A stretch of DNA of 64,000 bases from Cladosporium sp. IMV 00045 (lineage: Eukaryota; Ascomycota; Dothideomycetes; Cladosporiales; Cladosporiaceae): assembly GCA_001931905.2 (NCBI GenBank), contig MSJI02000035.1, positions 1 through 64,000 of the forward strand, written 5' to 3'. Position 1 is the stretch's first letter; each line of letters begins with the position of its first letter. The notes under the pieces were generated by a model. The model did not search any database. It was given only the letters and a program-made list of their open reading frames with translations, and had not been told where the DNA came from. Below, piece by piece: positions 46,656-57,882 of the stretch. The translations under genes were made by a program, and so were the position numbers.

Positions 46656-47516
46656 CTCGGAAGCAACTGGCCAACGCTTCGCGAGCACTCAGACCAAGCC
46701 CCGCGACAACCTCACCTCAATCACGCACTTCAGTGTCCTCCTGCTCATTCCAACAGATGAGCACCGAGCCACGCCGACGCAAGAGCTTATCCGGTACCAC
46801 GAAGATCGTCCAAATGTCCAATGTTTCGAGCAACACCGTTTCCGCTCGTAGAAACCCACCACGTCAACACCACGACGGGAACAACAACGGCTTTCAGCGC
46901 TACCGTGTGTGAGGTCGCATGGTGCTGTACCGAAACCTCCGCGAGACACGTCGCCTCCACGACAACAATCATATGCCGGTTGGCAGGGAGGGGTGGGAGG
47001 ATGACAGGGTGGAGCAATGGGGGATGGCGTCCTTCGGGGAGGAGTGTCGGGTCTTGGTTCGGGAGGTGAGGGAGGCGTGATAAGGGTTTCGGGGAGTTGG
47101 TGAGAGGTCTTTTGAACCGTCTTGCAAGTCTTGGTCTTTCTCCTGCTGCTGAGTGCTTCCTCAAGCCGCTTGATGATGATGATGGGTGGAGTACTGTGGA
47201 GTTCTCTGGAGTCGTTGCAGAAGTGGGTTTTTGATGAAACGGCCGTGGCCCCCAAAAATATGGTACTCATTCACGAATAACGGCCGAATCACAAAAAAAG
47301 CACGAATGATCGAGATTCCAAAAAGTTCATATCATGAAAGCCATTCCATTTTTCCAAAGTCGTAAACCGCATTTGCCTATCGTCCATATCCATACGCCAG
47401 CGCTTTGGATCGTCGTGTCAAGTACCCGAAAAAGAGGGGAACAAAGGAAACGGAAAAGAACATCAAAAAAGTAGACCAACAACTCCGTCCCCTCCCTTCC
47501 ATCGCCTCTCAATTTC
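46656..47516. other. convergent intergenic region
   Basis: 861 bp between the NLR stop and the 3' end of the coiled-coil protein gene. A minus-strand frame at 46689-47270 (193 codons, Pro- and Cys-rich, ATG start) is open but has no recognised domain and fills exactly the NLR 3' flank; I do not call it. Otherwise nothing seen. Confidence 0.4.
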
Positions 47517-48940
47517 TCACCTCCCTATCCCCCCATTCCCCGCACTCTCTCCAAACCTCACCTCCTCCTCGCTAACCCCAACACCGACGCTCACACCCCC
47601 AATTCCCCTCCGACTGCTCGCCGTGGTACTCTGACTCTCACTCCTCTCCCTCGGGCCCGCCACGCCGCCCACACCCCCATCGCCAGCCGCCCAAGCAGCG
47701 ATCCCCGCCGCAGCGCTGGAAGTCGCGTTCGGGCTCGTGGCGTTCGGACTCGTGGTGCTGCTGCCCTCCCTTTCACGCGGGAGGCGGATCGTGGCGTCCG
47801 CCTGCGCTCCTCCGCCCTGGCTTTGACTCGTACTACTATCGCGTCTCCGCGTGCGCAAAGCGCGTTCCAGAGCGCGCACGCGCTGGCGCAGAGATTCGTT
47901 CTCGGCTTTCACGAATTCCATCTCGCTTCTGTACGCTGCCGTGTCGGTGTAGTGCTGCATGGCGGCGTGGACGCTCTGGCTGGGGCTCTGGGCGGGGCTG
48001 GGGAGGGGGTGCGGGACGATTTGGTGTGGTGTACCTGCCGTGGCGGCGTTGGAAGCTGCGTAGCTGGCGTCGCGGGAGATGGAGGGGCGGTGGGGGAGGG
48101 TGTAGAGTGTGCTTCCGCCAGTGGTGCCAGTGGAGGGGTGGCGGAGGGCGTCGAAGCTTGAGCGCGCGGGCGTGGAGGTCCCGCTGTGGGCTGAGATGGA
48201 GGGTTGGCGGGAGATTGTGGTGCTGGAGGGGCCGCCTGTGGCGGCTGCGGCGCGGTCGAAGGAGGCTTGGCTTATGCCGCCGTGGGTGTTGGGGTGGGTG
48301 GACATGGTGCTGCCGGCTTGGGCGTGGGTGCTTCCGGTGTTTGAGGTGGAGGTTGAGGGGGTGGGGATTGATCGAGCTGAGACTGAGGAGGAACTGCGGT
48401 GGCGGCGGGATGGGGTCGGGTGGGTTGCTCCCATCATTTGGTGCGTTGGGTTGGGGTCCGAGATGTCTACTGGCAGCAGGGATGCTGAGGTCGATGTGCT
48501 TGATTGGGAGGCGTTCGATGCCACAGAAGCAGATTGGGCTCGTAGAGCTGTGAGCTCGCGAGTGAGGCGGTTGACCTGATCGATCTACTCAGCATGTCCG
48601 TTCGTTATATCCACGTCCACAGCATACATACCACAGCTTCCTGCTCTTTCTCACACTCGGCATACAGTTCAGCCGCAGTCAAAGGTCTCGGATGCCTCAA
48701 CGGGCCATCAGGTTCATGTGCCGAAGAGAGTCTATGCGGCATTGCCATTCTTTCACCCGCTCCAAATGAGCCTGTCCTGCCGGGATGACCAGTAGCAGAC
48801 GCCGGAGCGCCAGGAGGTCCCATGATCTGTGAAGTGCGTCTCGAGTTGGAAGCTGAGAGGGTAGGATTGGAGGGCGTGCGTAGAGGCGGTGGGAGGTCAC
48901 GGGGTGGGGAGCGAGATAGAGAGTTGATATCTGGAGCCAT
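47517..48940 (-). CDS. disordered Ser/Thr-rich protein with coiled coil
   Basis: Two exons (48940-48632, 48575-47517) give 455 residues; the 56-nt intron joins EKEQEAV to VNRLTRELTALR without frame change. Two short helical parts stand out from a disordered chain: LTAAELYAECEKEQEAVVNR followed by LTRELTALRAQ (about residues 88-115), and YRSEMEFVKAENESLRQRVRALERALRTRRR in pieces (about 310-345); both look like coiled coils. The rest is Ser, Thr, Pro and Gly rich, with an Ala/Gly tail. No enzyme domain or membrane segment. A scaffold or regulatory role is possible but not shown. Confidence 0.75.
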
Positions 48941-49616
48941 GGGGCTGGGTGGTGGTCAGAGAGAGGAGGAGATATACAAGGATATGGACGTCTGGAGTGG
49001 AGCAGGCACAAGTGAGGTTTGTTGAAGGGTTGGTGAGATAGTGGGTAGGTAAGGTAGCTAGTGAATTGCTGTTGTTGTCGTTCCTGTTGCGCGGCTCCTG
49101 ACTAGAGTTATCTCGCGTATCGCGGCTTATCCTCCCGGTGGTGGGCGAGTGAGGCAAGCACGTCACAGCATGATTCACTACCTCCTGCACGTGGAGGTTT
49201 TGTTTGAACGAGTGAAGTGGTGGTTGGCGGGTTGTCTGCGGTTCAACTTGACGGGGGAGACTTTTGGTGGAGTTGTTGGTTGATCGAGGGGTATCCCGCG
49301 CCAGATTTAGGGTGTAGAGGGTCCAGCATACGCGTTTCGGCGAATAGATCAATAGGAATGCCTGCCGATCACATCACATCACATGCTTATCCCAACGGTG
49401 GCCGTGTTTCAGGTGTCGTTACGTTAATCTCGTCTTATCAATGTGCTGCACCAAAATGCGCAATCGTGAGAAGTGGTATGGTTATCAACATGCAATAATC
49501 ATTCATTAAAGTCTCTCCAATGCTTTTCAATTCACAGGGTATCACTGAACCAATGTCGACCTGTACACCAAACACGATAATCCAACTACTCATCAACCCT
49601 CATGCTCATCCAACGC
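48941..49616. other. intergenic region
   Basis: Leader/promoter of the coiled-coil protein gene and 3' flank of the Per1 gene. No further gene seen. Confidence 0.5.
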
Positions 49617-50822
49617 TTAAGCTTTCAGTCTGACACTTTGCAGATCTTCCTTCGCATCCTTCAGTAGGAAGCTGTCTCGCGCGTCAGCATACCGGTTTCA
49701 CTCAGCCACGAACATGACAACATCATAGAGAACTTACTTATACCACCATATCGTCGGACCGACCGTGCCCAAGTGCCAAAGCGCGTGAGCGTCGAGCATA
49801 CCCCACCAAGGCGGGAAATCAAACAACTCCAGACTCATCGCCAGGATAATCCACGCAACAATCAGACCGGGCCACGCTGCCCACAGACTGCCAATCTTGC
49901 GGTATCTCTGAATACTGAATCCCGTCCACAGGATGTTCTGAATGATCCCAACCACCACGTTCGCCGCCATGTTGTACGTGTAGTCAAAGTGCACGAACGA
50001 CAGGTACGAGACGTGCAGCAAGTACAGCGTCACGCACAGCAGTGCATAAACCCTCACCAGCGTCGCCGACTTCCCACTCCCCGTGAGCGGATCGTGTTTG
50101 TCCAGGCGAAAAATGCGGACGGGCGTGTAGAACATGCCGTACATGACGCTCAGCGCGGCGGCGAAGTAGTCCAGCTTCTCGGTGACGTTGAAGTCGCGCG
50201 TGTGGAAGATCATGCTGAAGATCCAGCTCGCGTACCCGCAGTATCCGAATCCGACGTAGTATTTGCGCAGCGAGTAGCTGGCGGGAATTTCAGCTTTTAG
50301 CCTTGACACGCCCCAGTAGTGGGCAAGGAAGTTGAAGAGTGAGAAGAGCACGCTGGCGGGCTCTTGCATGCCCATGAAGCGGTAGAAGGGCCATTTGCCG
50401 TGGAATTGAAGGATGGGTTCGAGGTATGGCGGGTCGCGCGCCAAGCGGGTTTGCGTCGTGATGTGTTGGCAGGAGTAGTCGCATTCGGAGGGACAGTCCC
50501 AGAACAGGAGACGGTGTTGGAAGGCTGTTGCTCGTGCATTAGTGATTGGAAAGATTGGGAAGATTGCGCTTGATCATACGTATGGAAGGTCCATCTTCGC
50601 CGCAGTTTGTGCTTATACAATCCTGTTAAATTGTGGAATCAGTATTGCTCTCCTTTGTTCAGCCTTTGCAATCAAGTAATAACTCCTGGAACTCACAGCA
50701 ACGCAGCTCTTGAAATCAGGCAGGCGATCGCCCAGCGACGCTCTGACCGCAGGTATGCAGGCGAGAATGAGACATGCCAAAAGACGTAGCCCGACAGGCC
50801 GTCCGAGGTCGCGTAGGTGCAT
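49617..50822 (-). CDS. per1: Per1/PGAP3-family GPI-anchor lipid remodelling protein
   Basis: Four exons (50822-50697, 50622-50580, 50524-49738, 49671-49617) give 336 residues. A signal peptide (LRLLACLILACIPAVRA) opens the protein. The lumenal Cys-rich segment typical of Per1 appears only after splicing: SCVADCISTNCGED, then HRLLFWDCPSECDYSCQH. HGKWPFYRFMGMQEPASVLFS follows, and then about seven membrane segments with conserved His residues (HTRDF, ALWHLGTVGPTIWWYK). Per1 in the ER removes an acyl chain from GPI-anchored proteins so that a remodelled lipid can be attached, which is needed for raft association and cell-wall protein sorting. The last exon encodes only 18 residues with a Lys-containing cytosolic tail. 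An in-frame upstream ATG (50864) would hide the signal peptide. Confidence 0.92.
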
Positions 50823-51239
50823 GTTGTACAAGCCGCTGGGTGTTAGTGAAGGCAGCTCTTCCACCTGTAGCTAGCTTGGTGGCTTCAATCGTGCCGAGGC
50901 CAGGGTCAGGGACAGCCACTGCGCGCATGGGCCATTGAGAGAAGAAATAAGTGGGCCTGGGGAAGCTGGGAAGCTTTTCGTGAATTCATAACGTGCTCTC
51001 TGCCGTCATACTTCCTCCATTCACTCACTCACATGAAAGGTGCGGTCTTATGGCAGCAATGAGACCTCACCGTTCGAGCGATCACATGTTCGTAGAGGAG
51101 AAGGGTGCGTGAATACGATTTGGCTAGTATCACCGACCATCGGAGCACTTGACTTCCTCCAACGTCCAACCATCAACCATCAACCACACAAGTTAAGTTC
51201 CTTGGATTCGATCTCTTTTCCACGCGCCTCTCACCTACA
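50823..51239. promoter_or_regulatory. divergent promoter region
   Basis: 417 bp between the Per1 (minus) and TFIIIC-subunit (plus) start codons. The right part is CA/CT-rich and probably leader. No specific operator seen. Confidence 0.45.
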
Positions 51240-53405
51240 ATGTCACGCCGCACATCAGGAAGAGCTGCGGCTCGGAATAAGAGCTACAACATCGACGTCT
51301 TCGAAGGGTACGATCTCGAAGATAATATCTCGGGTCGCTCTCCCATTCGCCACTCGCGCGACTCAGACAGCGCAGAAGAGTTCAATGTCGAAACAGAAGC
51401 CGCGGACGGTGCAGAAGACGATGAAGAAGGCGATGACTCCGACGCGTACGACGAAGACGAAGGCGAAGACGGCGACAGCGACGCTGGCGAACGGGATCTC
51501 GACGACGCCATGTCGATTGCAGGTGACGCCGCTCCAAGCGTAGAGATCAAGCCAAAACCCGCCAACGGCTGCTATCCCCGGCCAAAGCGGCCATATGTTC
51601 TGCCCGAAGACCGACTGTATTCCCGCGGCCTCCCTGAGAACATAACGCGCAAAAGCGGAAAGTACGAGAAGAGACTCTTCTTATTTGGGTCCTCCGTCAA
51701 GGAGTTCGAAGCCATCGAGAAAACTTGCTACAAGTGGGATGGCCAAGACTCTTTGCCTCTCCGTCGTAAACCTCAAGATCATGTCTCCGAAAATTACGAA
51801 GATAGCTTCTGGCAGGGCGATGAGGCACGACAGCACGAATTTGAGACAAGCTGGAAATGGTACTTCGAGCACGGTGGCAAGGAGCCTTTGCAAAAACGCC
51901 AGAAGTTCACGAAAATGAGCACCGAGGAGGGGCGAGCTCGCGTTAACACCAGCACTGTTCCTGAGAGATCGTTCTTGGCCGGTCCTATCAAGACACTCAA
52001 GCTGTACAAATTGCCGGTCGGAGAATTTGTGTCTTTGAAACAGATCTGGGAGCAACCACCAAAGACCGACGAAGCAAAGCCGCCGAAGTATCGACCCGAG
52101 GATAAAGCTGGGTTTATCTTGAATTTGGGCGCCAATGTCAAGTGCGTCGAATGGGCGCCAAACCAGCCAGGCTCCTCACAGTACCTCGCTGCATCTACCT
52201 GGCCGGAACGCCGCGTCCCGAAACGCACAGCGCCTGCATACGATCCACAAAAACCTCACCCATCGCAAGTGCAGATATGGGAATTCGCTGCAACCGACAT
52301 GGGCGCACTCGACCAGGGCGTCGCGCCAGTGTTGAAGCATGTTCTGTGCACTGAATGGGGTGATATCAGGGCACTCAAATGGTGCCCAGCGGCGTACAAT
52401 CCATCATCGAAAACGAAACGATCGATCGGCCTTTTGGCTGGCATCTGGGGCGACGGCGGGCTCAGAGTCATCGATCTGATGGATCAACCCCAAGGCTTGA
52501 CAAAATACACTCGCATTGAGAAAGCCGCCTTCGAGGCCCACCCTCCAGGCACGATTTTCACACGCGTCACGTGGATGTCCGGCTCACGCATCGCCGCCGG
52601 CTGCAGCAACGGCTGCATCGCCATATTTGACCTCGACAAATGCGCCTCATCCGACTTCCCCCGACCCACAAGCTTCACCTCCGTCGCCACAGGCTTCATC
52701 CTCTCCATGACATCCTGCTACCCCTCCCGCCAAAACATCCTCCTCACAACCTCCACCGACGGCTACCCGCGCATGACGGACCTGAACCAACCCGACCCCT
52801 CCTCCGCCATGGCCACGATCCAAGCCCCCCGCAGCCGCACGACGCAAGACATCATCGCTTGGGACGACTTTTGCCAAACGGCCGTCGTTATGGACGACAA
52901 CTTCGCTCTCAAGGGATTGCCCTTGCGCCGCTTCTTCACCACCGTCGCTCTCGGCCGCGCCAAGAGCGTCGGAACCTCCATCGCCACTTCCCCCTGCCAC
53001 CCGTTCGTCCTCATGGGCACCGCCCACGGCGAAGTCATAGGCCTCAACCCAATGCGCCGCATCATCCAGCCCAAAGTCCTGCCCTTGCTGCAATCTTGGT
53101 TCTCGCACGAATGGCGCCGCGCCACGCCTGCGGAGGCGGCGGGCGAGGACGAAAAGGGCGTGGGGCCCTGGGGTTTGAGCCGTTTCACGGAGGGCTATGT
53201 GATCGAGCAAGGCAGGCGGACTTATGGCGAGGGCTCGATGCAGAACAGTGAGGATAAGGAACACGGGGTGCACATTCACACGCTGTTTGAGCATGAGACG
53301 GGCGTGGCTTCACTGGCGTGGAATCAGAATCGTGAGTGTGGCTCTTGGGCTGCGGCGGGGTTGGTGTGTGGGTTGTTGAGGGTGGAGGATTTGAGCGCTG
53401 CTTGA
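51240..53405 (+). CDS. TFIIIC subunit, Tfc6-like WD40 protein
   Basis: A single exon gives 721 residues. Residues 1-105 are disordered with a strongly acidic stretch (about 50-90, Asp/Glu-rich) after a basic start. From about residue 105 a WD40-type propeller follows: LGANVKCVEWAPN, WGDIRALKWCPAAYNP, GTIFTRVTWMSGSRIAAGCSNGCIAIFDL, and later SIATSPCHPFVLMGTAHGEVIGLNP (given in pieces of the chain). Length, acidic N terminus and propeller match the Tfc6 / Sfc6 subunit of RNA polymerase III factor TFIIIC, which binds the B box of tRNA genes. The assignment rests on pattern recognition; another nuclear WD40 protein is possible. The last 60 residues end with two more blade-like strands. Confidence 0.8.
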   Translation: MSRRTSGRAAARNKSYNIDVFEGYDLEDNISGRSPIRHSRDSDSAEEFNVETEAADGAEDDEEGDDSDAYDEDEGEDGDSDAGERDLDDAMSIAGDAAPSVEIKPKPANGCYPRPKRPYVLPEDRLYSRGLPENITRKSGKYEKRLFLFGSSVKEFEAIEKTCYKWDGQDSLPLRRKPQDHVSENYEDSFWQGDEARQHEFETSWKWYFEHGGKEPLQKRQKFTKMSTEEGRARVNTSTVPERSFLAGPIKTLKLYKLPVGEFVSLKQIWEQPPKTDEAKPPKYRPEDKAGFILNLGANVKCVEWAPNQPGSSQYLAASTWPERRVPKRTAPAYDPQKPHPSQVQIWEFAATDMGALDQGVAPVLKHVLCTEWGDIRALKWCPAAYNPSSKTKRSIGLLAGIWGDGGLRVIDLMDQPQGLTKYTRIEKAAFEAHPPGTIFTRVTWMSGSRIAAGCSNGCIAIFDLDKCASSDFPRPTSFTSVATGFILSMTSCYPSRQNILLTTSTDGYPRMTDLNQPDPSSAMATIQAPRSRTTQDIIAWDDFCQTAVVMDDNFALKGLPLRRFFTTVALGRAKSVGTSIATSPCHPFVLMGTAHGEVIGLNPMRRIIQPKVLPLLQSWFSHEWRRATPAEAAGEDEKGVGPWGLSRFTEGYVIEQGRRTYGEGSMQNSEDKEHGVHIHTLFEHETGVASLAWNQNRECGSWAAAGLVCGLLRVEDLSAA

Positions 53406-54201
53406 GAGAGTGGCGCGTTGACAGTGAGGATGGATTACAGAGTTTGTGCGCGGACTTGGAAGGCGATGAGGTCAAAGGATTGTTTCGGGTGTGAGCTGTG
53501 AGGCGTGGTATAACCTGTACTTTGTTGTTCTAATTCACACGTCAGTATTGAACCAGAACCTTTCTCTAGGTCGGCACTTCCAGAGTTGATTGGTGCGTTG
53601 AAAGGAATCATCATCGACTGCCATTCTGCACATCTGCCTTCGATTAATCATTAAAGTCTGCATGTAGTTCACAATCAGGATCGAACCAGGGTTAGGAACA
53701 AGGTATATCCTCAAGCCGAGTCAAGGTGCTCGTTAGAGTGCACTTTGCACCAAAACTCCCAGCAATGAATATCAAGCTGAATCGCTGTTGCAGGCCATTT
53801 TCTAAGCCGTCGGGATGCCATTCAATATCCTTATCTGATTCTAATGACGAAGTACACGCAGCTTAACGATGCAGCAGCCATTTTCCGATTTCCAAGGCAA
53901 TTTCCCAGAGCTCGTACTTCTACCTGAATGAGACGATTTGCGGGTAGAAACGGGTATTAAGCGTCTCAAAGAATTCGATCGAGGTATGAGAGCAAGTAGC
54001 ACGGTCTGGAAGTTTCGACAAGATTGGGAAAAAGTCAGGTAGCATGGTCTGGGAGCTTCGACGAGATGCGAGCGCGAGCTAAAAGTTGCATGCATAGGTA
54101 AAATCCCAATGTGATATCTTCTTGGACTCCGCAATCACTGTCGATATTTCTCCAAAACGACATGCAAATCAATCGAAACAAGAAGACATCAAACAGCCAA
54201 G
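53406..54201. other. intergenic region
   Basis: 796 bp without a gene. It contains a short direct repeat at 53997-54024 and 54040-54067 (TAGCACGGTCTGG / TAGCATGGTCTGG with flanking similarity, 43 bp apart). A GGTTCGATCC-like string near 53680 on the minus strand has no tRNA around it. Confidence 0.5.
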
Positions 54202-55445
54202 ATGCAGATCATCATTCTGACCGTCAGCATGCTTCTCGCAACTTGTGTCTCATCTGTGATAAAGAGCGCACAAGAGGGCGCTGGACAGCACAGACTTCAC
54301 CGACGAATGAACGCCCTCCCTTCTCCAGAACTGGACGACCTGTCTTTGAAAGGCTGGAACTACCTAAGCCTGATGTTTCTTCCCGCGGAAACGACAGACC
54401 GAATCATACAGGAGTGGATCGCAGAGGGTAAAGAGCCCGGAGGTCCGAACGGGCACCGCCAGCGCGATTGGTTGACCGAGACCGACTTTGCCTCCATTCC
54501 AGGTTGGACTTTCTCGCCCTGTGCTGACGAGGAACACAATCTGCAGTCTATCTTTGACGCTCTGGTGAACGTGCTTCCTAAGGGCGAATCTGCGCAGCCA
54601 AGGACGCGCAAACCTGACCGGGTGAATGTGGATTTGATGGCTCCTGAAGGCCCAAATCGGTGTTTTGTCTGGAAACAAGATGAGCGCTATTCTTCTGTCA
54701 GCGGGCAGATCAATATGGTACGTCCAATCTTCACGCCTGAGAATGAGACACACTGCTTACAAGACTATAGCCACCGACCGGCGCAGCATTCAAGTCAGTC
54801 TACAACGTGCGCGACGGTTTTGCCGTCATCCAAGATATCTTTACGCCAGAAAACGGCAGAGAATGGCATTATCATCGAGGTGAACGAGACCGCCAAACAC
54901 CCAGCGCGCAGCAAGTATCCCAGGAAATGCCGCAGATCAAAGACTGGGAGGACCTCGTGTTCGTCACCTGGGAACAAGCCAAGAAAATGACCGCCCGCGA
55001 AGGTCGACGTCCAGAACACGTCGCGCCGAGATGGTTCGTTCAGCAAGACTACTGGGGAAGCGACCAATCCCCCCGAATCGTGAAGACATGTCTTGAGCAA
55101 ATAGGCTACTACGGCCCCATCCCATCTTTTCCGGGCCAGATTTTCTTCATGGGCAGTCGGTGCTATAACGCGCTGTTGCAGACTGAGCAGAGTAAGCGCC
55201 TGATGTGGTTGTTGACTTTGCACAAGGAACGTTGGGGTTGCATGGTCTTGACTAGTGTGAGGGTGTTTCTTGGGAGTAGACCAAATGATGGCCTGCCGAG
55301 CTTGATCTGGGAAGCTGAGTTGAGTTCGCCTGAATTGGAACATCAGGCTGGTGCTGAGCTTCATAAGGCCAGGAGAGGGCCTCGGGTGGACTTGGCTGAG
55401 TTGTTCGGTGCAGGGTCTGTGGCGCCTGGTGCTGTTGGCGCTTGA
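54202..55445 (+). CDS. hypothetical protein with N-terminal signal-like segment
   Basis: Two exons (54202-54717, 54771-55445) give 396 residues; the 53-nt phase-0 intron joins QINM to PPTGAAFKSVYNV. The N terminus (MQIIILTVSMLLATCVSSV) is hydrophobic and could be a signal peptide or anchor, with cleavage near residue 19-23. The rest is a mixed alpha/beta sequence with Trp-rich patches (LKGWNYLSLMFLPAETTD, WTFSPCADEE, DWEDLVFVTWEQAKKM, FPGQIFFMGSRCYNALL). No domain is recognised. The blocks look conserved and ordered rather than random, so I judge it a real gene of unknown function. It ends in a Gly/Ala-rich tail. Confidence 0.72.
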
Positions 55446-56068
55446 TCTATCGACGGGTGCAATTCATATTCGGACCGAGAACGCGATTGTGTCCGAATGT
55501 TTTGCTTCCGTATTTGCAGACAATCTTATAACACTTTCTCAACAATCATTTCTGTGGCTCAAGGCAGGTACTTCTGTGTTGGTCTGCTGTGTCGTGCGGT
55601 GGATGCATCCACTAAGGAGCATGCTTTGAGCGTTTTTGCAGCAGATACATGAGTGACACCATTCAGCAAATGTATGTTCAATGACTTCTTTGCTACTGGA
55701 AGAAATTGGATGTGGATGATGATACTGACACAGTAGACCAGTGATCCTTCAACATCCACCATTTGCTATCGAACACCCCACTCAAGTGCTGAGCGTGATT
55801 GTGGCTCTTTCGCATTTGCTCAAAACTTTCATGCGGTGGGCTGATATACTCGCCACTGAACGCCTCAATCGAGCTTATGGACCACACGACTCTCACGAGA
55901 TGGGCTGATACACTTCACAGCAGTGAGTTAGCTCCTTGGACGGTGGAATACTTATTCTCGTCATGGCGCATGCTGTGATTGGCCGTTCCTCCTTTTCTTT
56001 TTTTCTTGGATCTAGCAAATGACCGATGTAAGGTAGTTTTATGCTGGATTCTCACAACCTGAAAGAAG
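55446..56068. other. intergenic region
   Basis: 3' flank of the unknown secreted-type gene and promoter of the monooxygenase gene. A GGGCTGATA motif recurs near 55838 and 55903 with similar flanks. No gene seen. Confidence 0.45.
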
Positions 56069-57882
56069 ATGCCACGACCAAAGGAGCAAGATGATTCGAA
56101 AACTCAAGCTGATGTTGTCGTGATCGGTGCTGGTACGTGCATCTCGGTCTTGATGCTATGAGTGTAAATCAAAGCTAAGACGACCTAGGCACATATGGAA
56201 TCCAGTTTGCTAGGACATACCTCGAGATCCATCCCGACCACGAAGTGATCGTGTTGGAAGCAGATGCTAACGTTGGAGGCCCGTGGGCTGCTCGTAAGTG
56301 ATAACGGAACATCTTCGCTGGCTGTTATAGCTGACATCGGCCAGATCGAGGTTACGACTCTTTCATGACCCAGTCGCCAGTCGATTTTGTTGAGTTCTCG
56401 GACAAGCCTTTGACTGGCATCCCACGAGACGAGCTGTACTATTGCCATTTCCCTGCAAAGTACTACACGAACTACCTTGAGGAGTATGTCGACGAGCATG
56501 TCTACGCTGGCAAGACCTTGCGAAGCAGAATTAGATTCTGCACCCGTGTGGAGCATGTCACAAAGCAAGACGGTCTCTGGCATGTCTTGACAGCAAATGG
56601 GAGAAGATTCCAATCTTCAAAACTTGTTGACGCAGTTGGCCTTACCAGCGTGCCGAGAATTCCAGATACATCAGACAAAGACAGGTTCCGAGGCATCCAG
56701 CTCCATCACAAGGACTTTGGTCAATCCAATATCTTAGAGCGACCAGACGTGCGCAGCGTTGCTGTCATCGGAGGTGCGAAGTCAGCTGCTGATGTAGCCT
56801 ACGCCGCTGCAAAGGCAGGCAAGACCGTGCATTGGATCATTCGCAAATCCGGCACAGGGCCCTCATGGTTCGTTCCTGTCTATGGCTTGGGCGGCATGGC
56901 GACCTGCTCGTCCCATGCCCTGTGGATTCGCCTGATGACACCACTGTTGGCGAGCATCTTCGCAAAGCCTGGTCCAGTGTCAAGATTTCTGTACAGTTCA
57001 TCTCTCGGACAAACCATCTTCTGGAGGTTCTGGGCCTTCGTCGCATTCGTGTTGTCTTATATGACGGACTACGAGCGCAAAGACGGTCGCGCTAATGGCT
57101 TTCACAACCTCAGGCCCGAGACTGGACCATTCTGGGCGAACGACAGTAGTAGTAATGTCAACAAGCCTGACTTCCTGGACACGATTGCGAGACATGTCCA
57201 TGTCTATCGGCAAGATGTTCAATCCATCGATGATACTTCGATCCGGATCAGTGATGGTTCAGAGCTCGAAGCAGATGCTATAATCTACGCCACTGGCTGG
57301 TCAGCTGATCTGTCGTATTACGACACTCCATTGCCCTCAAAGCTCGGTCTGCCGACAATGCAACAGACGCATAGTGAAAAGGTCCAGCATCAATGGCAAG
57401 CTCTCGACGAAGAAGCCGAAGCCCGTATCACAGCTGAGATGCCCATGCTGTCTCAGAATCCCGCATGCTGGAAACCAGACACCAAGCGGAGCCCTCTACG
57501 ATTGTACAAATCTATGCTACCGACTACTGACCAGTCCATCGTTTTCCTCGGAAAGACACTGATCGCGCACCCCTTCGCGGTTGCAGAAGTTGAAGCACTA
57601 TGGGCAGTCGCAGCTCTCGACCAGAATATCCCATTGCCCTCGGTGCCAAATATGGAGCGAGAGATCGCTTTGACAGTTGCGTGGTCCCGTAAGCGGTATC
57701 CTAGTCGAGGGTGGCAGGCAATGTGGTTTCCTTGGGATAGTATCCCGTTCACGGATATGCTCTTGGAGCAGTTGGGTCTTTCTAGCCATCGTGGATCAAG
57801 CTGGTGGGGCAATCTTGTTACGCCCGCATCCTCTTCAAAATTGAAAGGATTGATTGGGGAGTATCAAAGGCTCCATGGTTGA
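56069..57882 (+). CDS. flavin-dependent monooxygenase (FMO/BVMO-like)
   Basis: Three exons (56069-56132, 56189-56293, 56345-57882) give 568 residues. The first intron lies inside the FAD-binding motif, which reads VVVIGAGTYGIQFAR after splicing (GxGxxG). Residues about 42-56 (VLEADANVGGPW) carry the acidic ribose-binding end and the GGxW motif. A second dinucleotide motif (VAVIGGAKSAADVA) should bind NADPH, and IIYATGWSADLSYY is the ATG motif before the C-terminal part. The enzyme should insert one oxygen atom into a small organic substrate using FAD, NADPH and O2. The strict BVMO fingerprint is not clear. Two hydrophobic stretches around residues 240-300 may contact a membrane. No biosynthetic cluster is visible around it, so the substrate is unknown. 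Confidence 0.88.

Noticed and set aside
46689..47270. 193-codon Pro/Cys-rich minus-strand ORF
   Set aside because: No domain, composition follows the CCN-rich DNA, and it occupies the 3' flank of the NLR gene.
53670..53700. tRNA gene (GGTTCGATCC-like B box, minus strand)
   Set aside because: No A box at the right distance and the T stem does not pair.
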